A DNA stretch of 30,144 nt, taken from NCBI GenBank assembly GCA_949123685.1, contig CASBHZ010000035.1:1-30144 (forward strand), written 5' to 3'. Origin of the DNA: an uncultured Bacteroidales bacterium. Its GTDB lineage: Bacteria; Bacteroidota; Bacteroidia; Bacteroidales; Muribaculaceae. Numbering within the stretch: position 1 is the first letter of the stretch; the number at the start of each line of letters is the position of its first letter. Below, in pieces: positions 8,401 to 15,600 of the stretch. Under the pieces are notes generated by a model. It searched no databases and was not told the DNA's origin. It saw only the letters and a list, made by a program, of their open reading frames with translations. The position numbers and the translations under genes are program-made.

Positions 8401-8659
8401 GTGCCAGAGAAAACGACAGCGAGCCGCGACCGGTGGCCAGATCTACCTGCGGCTCAGGAGCCACGGGGAGAGAAGCCGCCTCCGGTGACGGCAACGTAAC
8501 GCGCTCATCGGCAGCAGCCGTAGGCCAGAAAGGCCGCGATGCATTGTCGGCCGACTGCGCCACCGCGAACATAGACTCCGACATGCCGGCATATGCTGTA
8601 AGGACCGTCAGTACGATAGCCCTTAATAAAAAGTGTATGCCTCTTGTCGTTGTCATCAT
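2396..8659 (-). CDS. Giant secreted RHS-repeat protein with variable C-terminal tip (rhs-B)
   Basis: This 2,087-aa protein starts at ATG 8657-8659, with a second Met next to it. A Sec signal peptide covers about residues 1-35. The N-terminal domain is typical of Bacteroidetes RHS proteins (VDLATGRGSLSFSLAQW, GWSFEGLG). YD repeats follow (YAYDADNRLVLSRDG, YDAFGRLTSATASFDG, YEYDALGRLSSAAFTRRNG), then the RHS core WFGGKEF, NLYDFNARWLNP, SPYTFCAGDPINYSDPTGL ending near residue 1889. The last 198 residues (1890-2087) form the tip: a short charged and beta-like part, then hydrophobic segments around 1990-2055 and an acidic tail. The GC-rich body changes to an AT-rich tip, a sign of tip replacement. 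RHS shells enclose a toxic C-terminus and release it at the core boundary; a membrane-acting tip is inferred from its hydrophobicity and the membrane protein gene overlapping its end. Confidence 0.9.
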   Translation of the reverse strand: MMTTTRGIHFLLRAIVLTVLTAYAGMSESMFAVAQSADNASRPFWPTAAADERVTLPSPEAASLPVAPEPQVDLATGRGSLSFSLAQWQVGAHTMSLGLSFRLGAFHTDERPGWLGLGWSFEGLGVVTRRIVGLPDEMMEFELREKKDADVDYVRDLARWQKDASVDRYSYRLPGASGEFIIMNGKVLHLPSSPNIIELIGKKSEGVYDFRITTPDGTKYEFCEREHTQHSYSSQYIQAGIPSHPGFTAVSAWHLSRIVTPESADQIDISYSVMPSLTRSLDRPAYAVSVRDDGGQKLGIQWLTESILNSGFSKAVAVYADRRIPLSITSRTGSVDFSYSSTAYNGRQEVYLAGFTLSNSDGNTIRCVSFKTEGYENRMPRRKLTSFTVKDDEGKLVDSHEFLYQDDRVSEYGDVFGYPNAPSSDSSRSLSVIDEVLVKLNPRRASKPMYIAAGAMTRHTSAGGVITDYVYEPSTVQAGDSVATIGVRIKSISAKDLSTGRVIKREFSYSEPQCDMKLEWLTLSDFTALSGMKWYTPGNGSLPTYEPVYDTTATLMFGCRRPGAPLESARILYGSVDESVSGTGIDVPLLSRYEYDLSRCKLRNDNVLQSSGTPSLAHTDRSLSIKFFPIYGNSLRHKLFGSSSVQTYHRERIGGAPELRRLTTFRHNGSAYEAVKTEERFYFTVDSTSRMVDFFQEPNVRQVKNIYGLVKDDLQTMQDVNSFNVYVDAQVRVLDSIAVTRHFPDGESRVRTTRLHYTRKTLGQVIPTDTFIIKRKDIGDFVIKPSNTYNPWNSSEFRTMASFFCQTGTTVREGGHELQHHTAIMDMSLAQADKEIASRGLRSLPVREMWVLDRCDTLTRAFSYAGFQCGSRSLTRLSSIKTLVGADINDAGGMLDRLDVLSYSQHGLPTTVTQTGKPKKSYEWGYSGDELTAYIESDASVGGSAPDSGQTSSSTLRHEYEHVPLVGCTGISYPSGKSMGVVYSGQRLSEVRNSAGNIVQDIEYLLYQERQDGGIHGANKIRTTDYGKSATPGNAASVAKHYDGFGLESAVIREGYGGDGQDNVSVCVYDALGRVTENWLPFSETTASDLPQLFTKLTKREEAAIATYHDAEAVSLSVYPREVSKTPLSVTLGGTGYAEHPAKAWETCSSTTVTERKVKRWKWNGSRLSLAGIYADGELDCVRREDGDRRVSMVFTDCLGRQVLSRKVLSDGEFADTYTVCDAWGNPLIVIPPELSSQAGGTTGYVSTNLIRDYAFIRSYDRKRRLRMSKMPGCEPVRYAYDADNRLVLSRDGNQSVDGTMSFVLRDALGREVLAGTCASENGDVFDIGSDDLEPPVCSLSASTTATSGSLTGTAVSGYAVGGGSLSLPENAQVLTAGYYDGYYFLSGDAGSPFAAVASHCAAPVGALTSPKGLLTATLSAVSGKGGVSKLLPCVNYYDDEERLVRSVELTHRGDILTRDFTYSMAGMKLSEKQILLMPDGTSHSVMTSNAYDAFGRLTSATASFDGGPAQTLHRMAFDALGRVIVDSIPANTTYFEYDCHGWTTQIGRTGLIQNYDYADGANPSYSGKITLRSINQIVIRNKRIFKSRNIYSYEYDALGRLSSAAFTRRNGTALTSTDFSTSYDYDLNSNITQISRNGLIATNTYGEIDNVSLSFSGNQLTSMTEEAGTVLLENSLDIPEGIWENGDFGYDANGNQTRDMSRDIEDIQYDSCNRPVKVTTADGEIDFLYSADGTKLAQIIPENDTRRDYCGAFELCDGVLERVHVDNGFFTAADSVLHVYLRDIQGGVLAVYNTAGSQMEQIVETYPYGMPHSSETLSEVDVNRRWFGGKEFTAESGVNLYDFNARWLNPALAMFTTPDQLAFNTPDVSPYTFCAGDPINYSDPTGLFRDKKEGEKYAAKYWPGCPVLTDKATGEAFISVTLKDHINENGEFTITVVRITKHIDPPPIDPDDATKIAGGLGISLGVQNELIKFAAPPAQIGKTLGAFYNISTNIARGCGILSILNSGCKLYGYYIEGGRDSSIYAKYLLDIVIGAASLSGGWIPLTISAAYYFVDIATDEFKKNPFKSDNEYETDKKDDEIYEALH
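2724..3013. repeat. 290-bp block identical to 297-586
   Basis: The rhs-B member of the exact pair, lying just downstream (in the coding sense) of the DPTGL boundary of the core. Confidence 0.85.
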
Positions 8660-8686
8660 TCGTTAGTTCGTTGTTCGTTAGTTCGT
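8659..8686. repeat. 13-bp direct repeat at the rhs-B start
   Basis: The sequence ttcgttagttcgt occurs at 8659-8671 and again at 8674-8686, separated by two bases, directly before the rhs-B start codon on the coding strand. It lies in the translation-initiation region, so a change in copy number could alter leader length. No consensus promoter was found in the 66-bp gap to the upstream gene. Confidence 0.75.
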
Positions 8687-8725
8687 AAATCGTTATTGGT
8701 TTCATCAGTCTGTAGAAGATAGATT

Positions 8726-9793
8726 CTAATAAATCAAAAATTTTCGGGTCAGAATATTTGTACCGCAATGCAATGTGACAAGATATTCTCCCGGCGGCAG
8801 AGAATGGAATCTGACTGTATTGCCATCGATATAGTCAGATGGATAGACTCTGCCTTGAATATCGCAAAGTGAGACAAGTCCGGAAAAGATGTCTGCCGAA
8901 TTACCGCCTCGGGTGGAGTTGCCGTTGCCAATTGGGAAATCTGGCGGTAAGGTGATAGATACATCGTTTCCCGAGACTTTAACTGACAGCTCATCGATTG
9001 ATAGGGGATTGGAACCTTCGTCTTCGGAATCGCGCGACGGATTGACCCCGCGCTTCTTACCTTTTGCTTTATTGTTTACGTCGTAATCGGCAGGGTGCTC
9101 GGGAAGGGGGTAATAGGAGAAGGCAGAGAAGTCCGTATCCTTCCATTTGTATTCTCTGTAAACAGCGACAGGATAGGCGCTCTGCTCCGTAATAAAGAAA
9201 GTGGCGCGGAACGACACCGGTGCGGGAACGCTGTCGGATGTCGCGGCGATGTGTCGCAGACTGCGGGTATTACCCGCGAAACTGAAAGAAAATGAAGTGA
9301 CGTCGCGTAGAGTATCGCCCTCCTCGCAGACAAGCGAGAGGGCGACACTTCTGTTGACGGTCCACTTGCCGTGGAACTCCGCCGGTTCGGTAAGGAAGCG
9401 GGAATATCTCAGAGAGTCGAGGAAGGATAGTGTGCTGGAGGGGAAGGGAGCGACGGTAACCGGACGTTCCGGAGTCAGACTCCAGGTGCGGCCCTCGATG
9501 CGGTTTAGATGCAGATCTGTGGAATCGGTCATAAAATCGAGACGCATGTCCGGGAACTGTAACATCTTCAGAGTATCGCCAGACAAAAGGATTTTGAGAC
9601 TCTCGATGTTCAGAGCCTCGGCGTCTGAGAGGACGATGACAGAAGAGTCTCCGTCGGCTGTGTGTATCTGCACCGAAGCCAGAGACTTGCCGCGAATCGA
9701 CCGGATGCCATCAGCGTGCGCTTGGGGACACGATGCGAAAGCCGTGATAACGAGCACAAGCAGGGGGAGGGGTATGCGGCAGAGCGTCGGCAT
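8726..9793 (-). CDS. Secreted protein with C-terminal sorting-like domain, unknown function
   Basis: The 355-aa protein begins MPTLCRIPLPLLVLVITAFA and has a signal peptide probably cleaved after AHA (about residue 27). The middle is not recognised; it is rich in Ser, Thr and Asp with beta-strand-like alternation. A low-complexity basic linker (NNKAKGKKRG, about 245-255) precedes the last part. The final 60 residues (VSLCDIQGRVYPSDY, LPPGEYLVTLHCG, TRKFLIY) resemble the beta-sandwich tail used for type IX secretion in Bacteroidetes, although the gene itself does not prove that system is present. It lies 66 bp upstream of rhs-B in the same direction, suggesting co-transcription and perhaps a role in RHS export or surface placement. 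Confidence 0.72.
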   Translation of the reverse strand: MPTLCRIPLPLLVLVITAFASCPQAHADGIRSIRGKSLASVQIHTADGDSSVIVLSDAEALNIESLKILLSGDTLKMLQFPDMRLDFMTDSTDLHLNRIEGRTWSLTPERPVTVAPFPSSTLSFLDSLRYSRFLTEPAEFHGKWTVNRSVALSLVCEEGDTLRDVTSFSFSFAGNTRSLRHIAATSDSVPAPVSFRATFFITEQSAYPVAVYREYKWKDTDFSAFSYYPLPEHPADYDVNNKAKGKKRGVNPSRDSEDEGSNPLSIDELSVKVSGNDVSITLPPDFPIGNGNSTRGGNSADIFSGLVSLCDIQGRVYPSDYIDGNTVRFHSLPPGEYLVTLHCGTNILTRKFLIY

Positions 9794-9817
9794 AGGCGGG
9801 AGAGGTTGATGTTGACG

Positions 9818-9848
9818 CTAAGTTATGCAAATATTTTGATATTTGCAA
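9818..9848 (-). promoter_or_regulatory. Promoter candidate with palindrome in its spacer, upstream of the secreted-protein gene and rhs-B
   Basis: On the minus strand a TTG (9846-9848) lies 20 nt before TAACTTAG (9818-9825), one base off the Bacteroidetes -7 box TAnnTTTG. The spacer is almost filled by a perfect palindrome, gcaaatattttgatatttgc (9827-9846), with 8-bp arms and a 4-bp centre. It sits in the 97-bp gap before the gene starting at 9793, so a repressor site set between the promoter boxes is a reasonable reading. Confidence 0.5.
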
Positions 9849-9890
9849 CAAAAAAAACGAAAAGTTTTGAGGGTGTTTGAACTTTAGCAC

Positions 9891-10598
9891 CTAACGGCAT
9901 TCGCCCCACCATCGGTCAAAAGTACGCGGACACACTTTGCGCATAGACTCCTCGTCTCCGTCTTCCCATTCGAACTCGATTTCAGGTAATTCCTCCTCCG
10001 GCATCCTGTATCCTTTTAAAGCACGGTAGTAATAGTCGCTGTCGTTGTTGCGTCTGTTGAGTATGTCCATCACGAGGTAATCCGCATCTTCGTCTGTGGG
10101 ATCTTCATCTCTTACATTTGCGAACACATCACAGAGTGAGTCCGCATTTCTCATGGCATTGTAGAACACGTCGCGACCTTGCGTGATGAGCCAGAAACGG
10201 AAATAGTCGAAACTGTCGTCGCCGCATCCACCGCGATAGATATATATGGCTGCCCAGAGATCCTGTCGGTATGATATTTTGCAGAAATGCTCCCACCAAT
10301 ACCTGAATCCAAACAGTTCATCGTCCGGAAGAGCAGACAATGTTTCATAGATGTTGCCGGAGGAGCGTGAATTTCCGATCAACTCCCAGAACCTATCCTC
10401 TGTCATCAATGTGGAGGCATCTTTCTTTTCGGATTCCGGGATTTCAATTTCCGGCTCGCTGTCATAAGAAGCGGTTTGCTTGCTGTTGAAAGCAGGTTCG
10501 TATGCTTCCATTTTTTTATTGCTTTTAGTACGGCAAAAGAAATTTTTCAATCTTTGAAATGGACCTACTTGTAGGTCATTACTGTAATTTGTTTTCAT
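9891..10598 (-). CDS. DUF4240-domain cytoplasmic protein, possible immunity protein
   Basis: The 235-aa protein has no signal peptide. After a basic and then acidic low-complexity stretch (about 1-62), residues 65-165 match the DUF4240 pattern: MTEDRFWELIG, LSALPDDELFGFRYWWEH, DLWAAIYIYRGGCGDDSFDYFRFWLITQG and FYNAMRNADSL. The C-terminus is strongly acidic (PEEELPEIEFEWEDGDEE). The biochemical function of DUF4240 is not known to me. The gene lies in a polymorphic-toxin island between RHS modules, 33 bp after the small YD-motif gene, and acidic, soluble, single-domain proteins in such places are often immunity proteins. That role is inference from context only. Confidence 0.75.
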   Translation of the reverse strand: MKTNYSNDLQVGPFQRLKNFFCRTKSNKKMEAYEPAFNSKQTASYDSEPEIEIPESEKKDASTLMTEDRFWELIGNSRSSGNIYETLSALPDDELFGFRYWWEHFCKISYRQDLWAAIYIYRGGCGDDSFDYFRFWLITQGRDVFYNAMRNADSLCDVFANVRDEDPTDEDADYLVMDILNRRNNDSDYYYRALKGYRMPEEELPEIEFEWEDGDEESMRKVCPRTFDRWWGECR

Positions 10599-10631
10599 AA
10601 TTATAAAGTATTATTCAACTGTCTTGGCTGA

Positions 10632-11066
10632 CTATTCAGCTTTGGTTATCTTCCAGGCTTTGGATTTCGTTCCGTTAGTTACTACAAGTACATACACTCC
10701 TTTGGGAAGTTGACTTATATCCACTTCTGCATATCCGGTTATTGGTAGTTGACTATCCAGCACCATATATCCGGCAATGCTGTACATTGCAATCTTGTAT
10801 TCACCCTGCAATGTACGGTCTTTAGCGTTAATGTGTATCAGGTTTGAAGACTTGTCAGTGTTGATGGTTATCTCACTGTCGAGATTGTTGTCGGTCAAGA
10901 ATTTCTGCATTTTCCTGTCTTGCGTGTTTACTTCCTGAATCGTGACAAGCTCCCTCTTGATGCGGTTTCCGGCATCATCATATGTGAATTGTATTTTCTT
11001 GCTTGCAGCATCATTTGATGGTACAGCCAGAAGCAAAACAAATAGAATTGTTATTATTGGTTTCAT
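10632..11066 (-). CDS. Miniature secreted protein with one YD motif and a sorting-like C-terminal domain
   Basis: The 144-aa protein starts with a signal peptide (MKPIITILFVLLLAVPSNDA, cleavage near 20-21). Immediately after it comes one RHS-style motif, FTYDDAGNRIKRE (27-39). Residues 85-144 resemble a type IX secretion-type tail: YKIAMYSIAGYMVLD, VDISQLPKGVYVLVVTNG, KAWKITK. It could be an accessory that anchors or guides RHS proteins, or a collapsed RHS protein of which only the head, one repeat and a tail remain. It lies 12 bp from the second candidate immunity gene, so it is probably in the same transcript. Confidence 0.72.
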   Translation of the reverse strand: MKPIITILFVLLLAVPSNDAASKKIQFTYDDAGNRIKRELVTIQEVNTQDRKMQKFLTDNNLDSEITINTDKSSNLIHINAKDRTLQGEYKIAMYSIAGYMVLDSQLPITGYAEVDISQLPKGVYVLVVTNGTKSKAWKITKAE

Positions 11067-11078
11067 AATTATAATATT

Positions 11079-11867
11079 TTAAATCTTGTTCTCGGCCAAA
11101 TCCCAAACCGCATTGAATTCTTCCTCAGTTATGAAATTTTTATATTCCAAATAAATATCGGAGAATTTCCTGCGAACTTCGGGCATATGGTTGATAACCG
11201 CCTCGTCACGCGTTAATCTCATAAACTTGTTGTCAGATTGTATGATCTGCTTGTCAAAGTAATCCCCCTTAAAGCACGTATAGACAATACAATTTTCCAT
11301 GTCTTCCTTTATATAGCTTATGGCATCCGGGCGCGGAATCCTTTTTATAATTACGTAATCACGTGATGTGTCTGTAAAATATCCATATTTCATTCTTATA
11401 ACTATTTCAAAATAAGGTATTATTACACCGGATTCTACAATGTCATGTAGATATTCTGGTAAACAGCCAATATTGATCATTTCCTCATTGATATGCCAAA
11501 TAAACCAATTTGTCAAAGGGTCAACAGGGATGCATTCAAGAGTATCTGCAAGACATTCTAAGGTCTGGCTGAAGATGACTTTTTTTAATTCATCAACCCC
11601 GAGTTCTTGGGATTTGCCTACTTTGTACCAAGCGTTTTCTACAATCCCAGCACGAAGTATGGTATGCGAATAAAATGCAACTTCATCCTGAACAATTTCA
11701 TCCATTGATATTTTCATATCAACAGGATAATGAGTTTTGAAAGCGCGTATGACCGAGCTGGTTAGCTGTGTTCGATCATTTGCGATATACTGAAAATATC
11801 CTTTAGTCCCATCTTGAAAGTCAACACAGAAAATATCTCCTATCTTTGTAACGATTCTCTTAGCCAT
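11079..11867 (-). CDS. Candidate soluble immunity protein, second tandem copy
   Basis: The 262-aa protein begins MAKRIVTKIGDIFCVDFQDG and continues with GYFQYIAND and SSVIRAFKTHYP. This N-terminal pattern is reminiscent of Imm26-type immunity proteins, from memory only. It has no signal peptide or membrane helix. It has the same length as its upstream neighbour and is nearly identical to it over the first 30 residues; the middle (roughly 85-200) has diverged, and the ends are again similar (TEEEFNAVWDLAENKI). The gap between the two genes is 6 bp. It is probably an older duplicate, either supporting immunity against a related nuclease tip or kept from an earlier one. Confidence 0.78.
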   Translation of the reverse strand: MAKRIVTKIGDIFCVDFQDGTKGYFQYIANDRTQLTSSVIRAFKTHYPVDMKISMDEIVQDEVAFYSHTILRAGIVENAWYKVGKSQELGVDELKKVIFSQTLECLADTLECIPVDPLTNWFIWHINEEMINIGCLPEYLHDIVESGVIIPYFEIVIRMKYGYFTDTSRDYVIIKRIPRPDAISYIKEDMENCIVYTCFKGDYFDKQIIQSDNKFMRLTRDEAVINHMPEVRRKFSDIYLEYKNFITEEEFNAVWDLAENKI

Positions 11868-11873
11868 TACTGT

Positions 11874-12662
11874 CTATAGTTTGTTATCTGCTAAATTCCA
11901 GACATAGTTGAATTCTTCTTCCGTGATGAAATTTCTATGTGTCCAGTTTGTATCAGAGAATTTTTTGCGCACGAGATCAATTTTGTTGACGACTGCTTCG
12001 TCTCGTGTTACCCTAACAATTTTACTTTCTTTAAAAATAATACCTTTGTTAAAATAATTTCCTTTAAAGCATATAAAATATTCTATATTATCTATAATGC
12101 ACTTAATAAAACTAAGATATTCAGGGCGTGGCACTCTTTTAAGAATGTCGAACATTACGTTTGTCATGAGATAATACCCGCTTTTCATGCGGTGCACTAT
12201 ATTAATAGATGAAAATATGTATCCTATCTCGATATTGTCAATATAATGCTTAGGAAGGGTTCCTATATTAACTAATTCTTTATTAATGTGCCATATAGAC
12301 CAATTAGTTAGAGGGTCTACGTCTATGGTTTTATTATCACTATACTTATTTTCGTCTACTTGTCCGAAGATTATTTTTTCCAATTTTCCGATACCAAGTT
12401 CCATGGATTTACCTGCTTTATACCATGCATTTCGGTCAATTCCTGAACGAAGAACAGTATGGGCATAAAAAGCTATTTCATCTTTGACAATATCATCTAT
12501 TGATATGTCCATGTCTTTCGGATAATGAGTCTTGAAAGCACGTATTACTGAACTATTTAAAATAGTGAGATCATTCGCAATATATTGAAAATATCCCTTG
12601 GTCCCATCTTGAAAATCAACACAGAAAACATCCCCTATCTTCGTAACGATTCTCTTAGCCAT
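11874..12662 (-). CDS. Candidate soluble immunity protein paired with the rhs-A nuclease tip
   Basis: The 262-aa protein MAKRIVTKIGDVFCVDFQDG starts inside the last codons of rhs-A: its ATG is at 12660-12662 and the rhs-A stop at 12635, a 28-bp overlap. It is cytoplasmic, with no membrane segment, as expected for protection against a nuclease. The N-terminal KIGD-F and KGYFQYIAND pattern recalls Imm26 family members, but I could not check this. Its position directly after the GIY-YIG-like tip makes it the likely cognate antitoxin; the paralogue next door is the second copy of the pair. Confidence 0.8.
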   Translation of the reverse strand: MAKRIVTKIGDVFCVDFQDGTKGYFQYIANDLTILNSSVIRAFKTHYPKDMDISIDDIVKDEIAFYAHTVLRSGIDRNAWYKAGKSMELGIGKLEKIIFGQVDENKYSDNKTIDVDPLTNWSIWHINKELVNIGTLPKHYIDNIEIGYIFSSINIVHRMKSGYYLMTNVMFDILKRVPRPEYLSFIKCIIDNIEYFICFKGNYFNKGIIFKESKIVRVTRDEAVVNKIDLVRKKFSDTNWTHRNFITEEEFNYVWNLADNKL

Positions 12663-15600
12663 AGTTGAAACGGATTAGTTTTGAATGGATTATTATTTAT
12701 ATTGTGTAAATACCAATATTTAGGATCGATTTCATTTCGGAGGTTAAAAAGTTGACCACCGTTCTTCATCATTCCAAATTTATTTATCTGATTTTGTTCC
12801 CATATCCGAGCATCAAGCTTGCTGAGATTACCTTTTTTTACAACAAAATCTAAGTCAGCACGGTTAGTTTTTGACTTCAGATGTTCTGCAAATCTAATTT
12901 CCGGATCTCTGCCTGTCATGCCGACGTACTTGACCTCTCCTGTTATAGGATCTAAACCGTAATATGTAGAGAAATGTTTGCTTGGATCTGGTGCTGTTCC
13001 GTTCCAGAAACTTTTACCCTGCTGCGTGGCCTGAATGCCTCCTGCGATACCACCGGTAATACCGCCTGATATTGCACCTGTTCCCGCACCCCAAAGACCG
13101 TTGAGGAGGGAATTGCCGAGATTCTGACCTTCAATAAGACTATTGCCGGTTTCGCTTATGAAGCCGCTCGCTGCACCGCCTGCCGCACCTGACAGGGCAC
13201 CGTTTATGAAACCGGTGGTTGCCGCGGTGTAGCTTGCCGCTGTCACTCCGAGCATACTGCCGAATCCAACTGCTGCACCGATGCCTACTGCAGCTCCCGC
13301 ACCGCCGGCGACAGCTCCCGTAAGGAAGTATTGGGCACCAGTCCAGAAACCTCCTGCCTGGATCGCATCCCAGTGTGTCGCAACATTTATCGTCCCGCCG
13401 ATAAGAGCTGCTATGCCTACTGCTGTCCAGAAGAACTCGCCATTCTCATCAACATAGCGCATTGGATTGTTCAGTGCGTATGAGAAACGGTTATGCCCCT
13501 GCGAGAAATAGGGGAACTGCATCTGGGGATCCGGGGACAGGAACCTGCACATCAGGGGGTCGTACAGTCTGGCGTTCATATTTATGAGACCGTTTTCCCA
13601 TATGTGCTCATGTCCAGTATAGCCTCTTCCAAGTATTAGGTCGGGGGCATCGGAAGGTTCGGTTCCGTAATATTCGTGGCTATCCGGCTTTCGGAGCATA
13701 CCCCAGGCGTCATAGTCAACTTCCTGCACGATTCTCCCGTCCTGTTTTACAATATGTGTAATGCTTCCGAGGTAATCCTTCAGAGGGAACAGTATCTCAC
13801 TGGCATTGTTGTTCTTGGTGAATACTGCCGGCGCATCGTAATAATCACCGAAAAGATATAGTCTTTCGTTGCTGTTGCCATAATCTATGAATTCATAGCA
13901 TTTGCCGAGATAATACCGTGTTTCGTTGCTATTTCCGTAGTCGCATTCCATCTTGACGCGGTCGAAGTCGGCGTTGTATGAGAAAAGTATATTCCAATAC
14001 GCTTCCTTCGTACTTTCCGGTCTTGAGAATGAGGTGTGAGAAAACTCCTGGGTCGCGGCGGGAACAAAATCACCATCCGGAAAAAAATCCGTAACCGCAT
14101 GTGGCTTGTAGGAATGGTGATACTCCATCCTGCCGACATCGCTGCGGGAGGTCATGTTGCCCAGAATGTCATATGTGTAGCTCTGGTCACCTGCGGATAT
14201 AAGCCTGTTCAGACAGTCATATTCGAAACTCTCGCTGTTGTTGTGACGCAGATTCCTGCGGCATAGCAGATTTGATGTTGCATAGTCGAATTCATAGGCT
14301 ACATTTTGAAGAGCCTTTTCTCCGTAACTCGCTTTACGAGTTGTCGGAAACCCATGGCTGTGGGAGTATTCACGGGTTATTCCGCCAGTCTCAATCTTTG
14401 TCGGAATTCCAGTTGAATCCTCAGATATGAGCTTATATACGGATTCATCTCCGACTTTCCCTTCACAGAAAGTTCCGTTGGAATATATATAGCTTTCTGT
14501 CAGCAGTTCACCCGACTGAGAAGTGTATTTTATCGTGCTGATGTTCCCGTCTTTGTAAGTGTAGTCTTTGAGTAACCATTTCCCGTCAGGTGCATTCTCC
14601 CGCCGGGATTTGATTCTTCCATACCCGTCGTATGTCACAGAGCGGGACGTTCCGTTATCGGATATTACATCAGTCAGGCGGTTGTATGCATCATAAGTAT
14701 ATGAGGTGGAGAACTCCGGTGTAACCATCTTTTTAAGACGGTTTTTATTGTCGTATTCATAGGTTATTTCTTTCCCCTCGCATACCCTCTTGCGGACGTT
14801 GCCCCATGAGTCATACTCATATCGTATATTCCCGAATCCGGAATCCCCGATGCTGCTATACCTGCGGTACTTGTCATAGTTTATCCATATCATTATCCCG
14901 CCCAGAGATTCAGCGACATCCGGCTTCCCGTCGACAGTGAGGTAATATCTCACCGGACCTGCATCGTCCGAGGACGACATGAAGTTCCCCTGCGAGTCAT
15001 ATGTGCGCGTTATTTCCACCTCGTCCTCCCATGTCTTTACTGATGCGCCCGAATATACGTGTCTTGTCTCCCTCCCTGACGGCTCGGACGCGGTCAGCAT
15101 CCTGCCGTGTGTGTCATATTCATAAGTGGTCCATGCCGTAGGGGCGTTCCCAGTATATGGCTCAGATTCACGCACCAGATCTCCCCGGATGTTGAATTCC
15201 CTGTCAATTTTCCGGATTTTTCCGTCGAAACGCGTGTCGGTTAATCGCACAATCCTTCCAAGGGCATCGTAACTCTCTGAGATGGTTGGTTTTCCTGTTG
15301 TTTCAGTCGAGACCCTGTACACTCCGGGTGAACCGTCATTAATCCATTCATAATTGACGTTCCTTTTAGTCCCGTCAGGAGATGTTCTTTGGATTTCTCT
15401 TCCGAAGGAGTCATAGATGATTGAGGTGGTGCCTGTGTAATCCTGAATTCCGCAGATTCGCCCGAAGCTGTCGCGGGTGTATGTGTGTGTGAGTCCCCAA
15501 GGGTCAGTTTCACCAGTTAACTGCGCGTCTCCTGTGTAGGTATATCGTTTAGTGAGGCTGTTAGGGGAATCATAGGGTGTAACCGCTTCTTTCGTGACAT

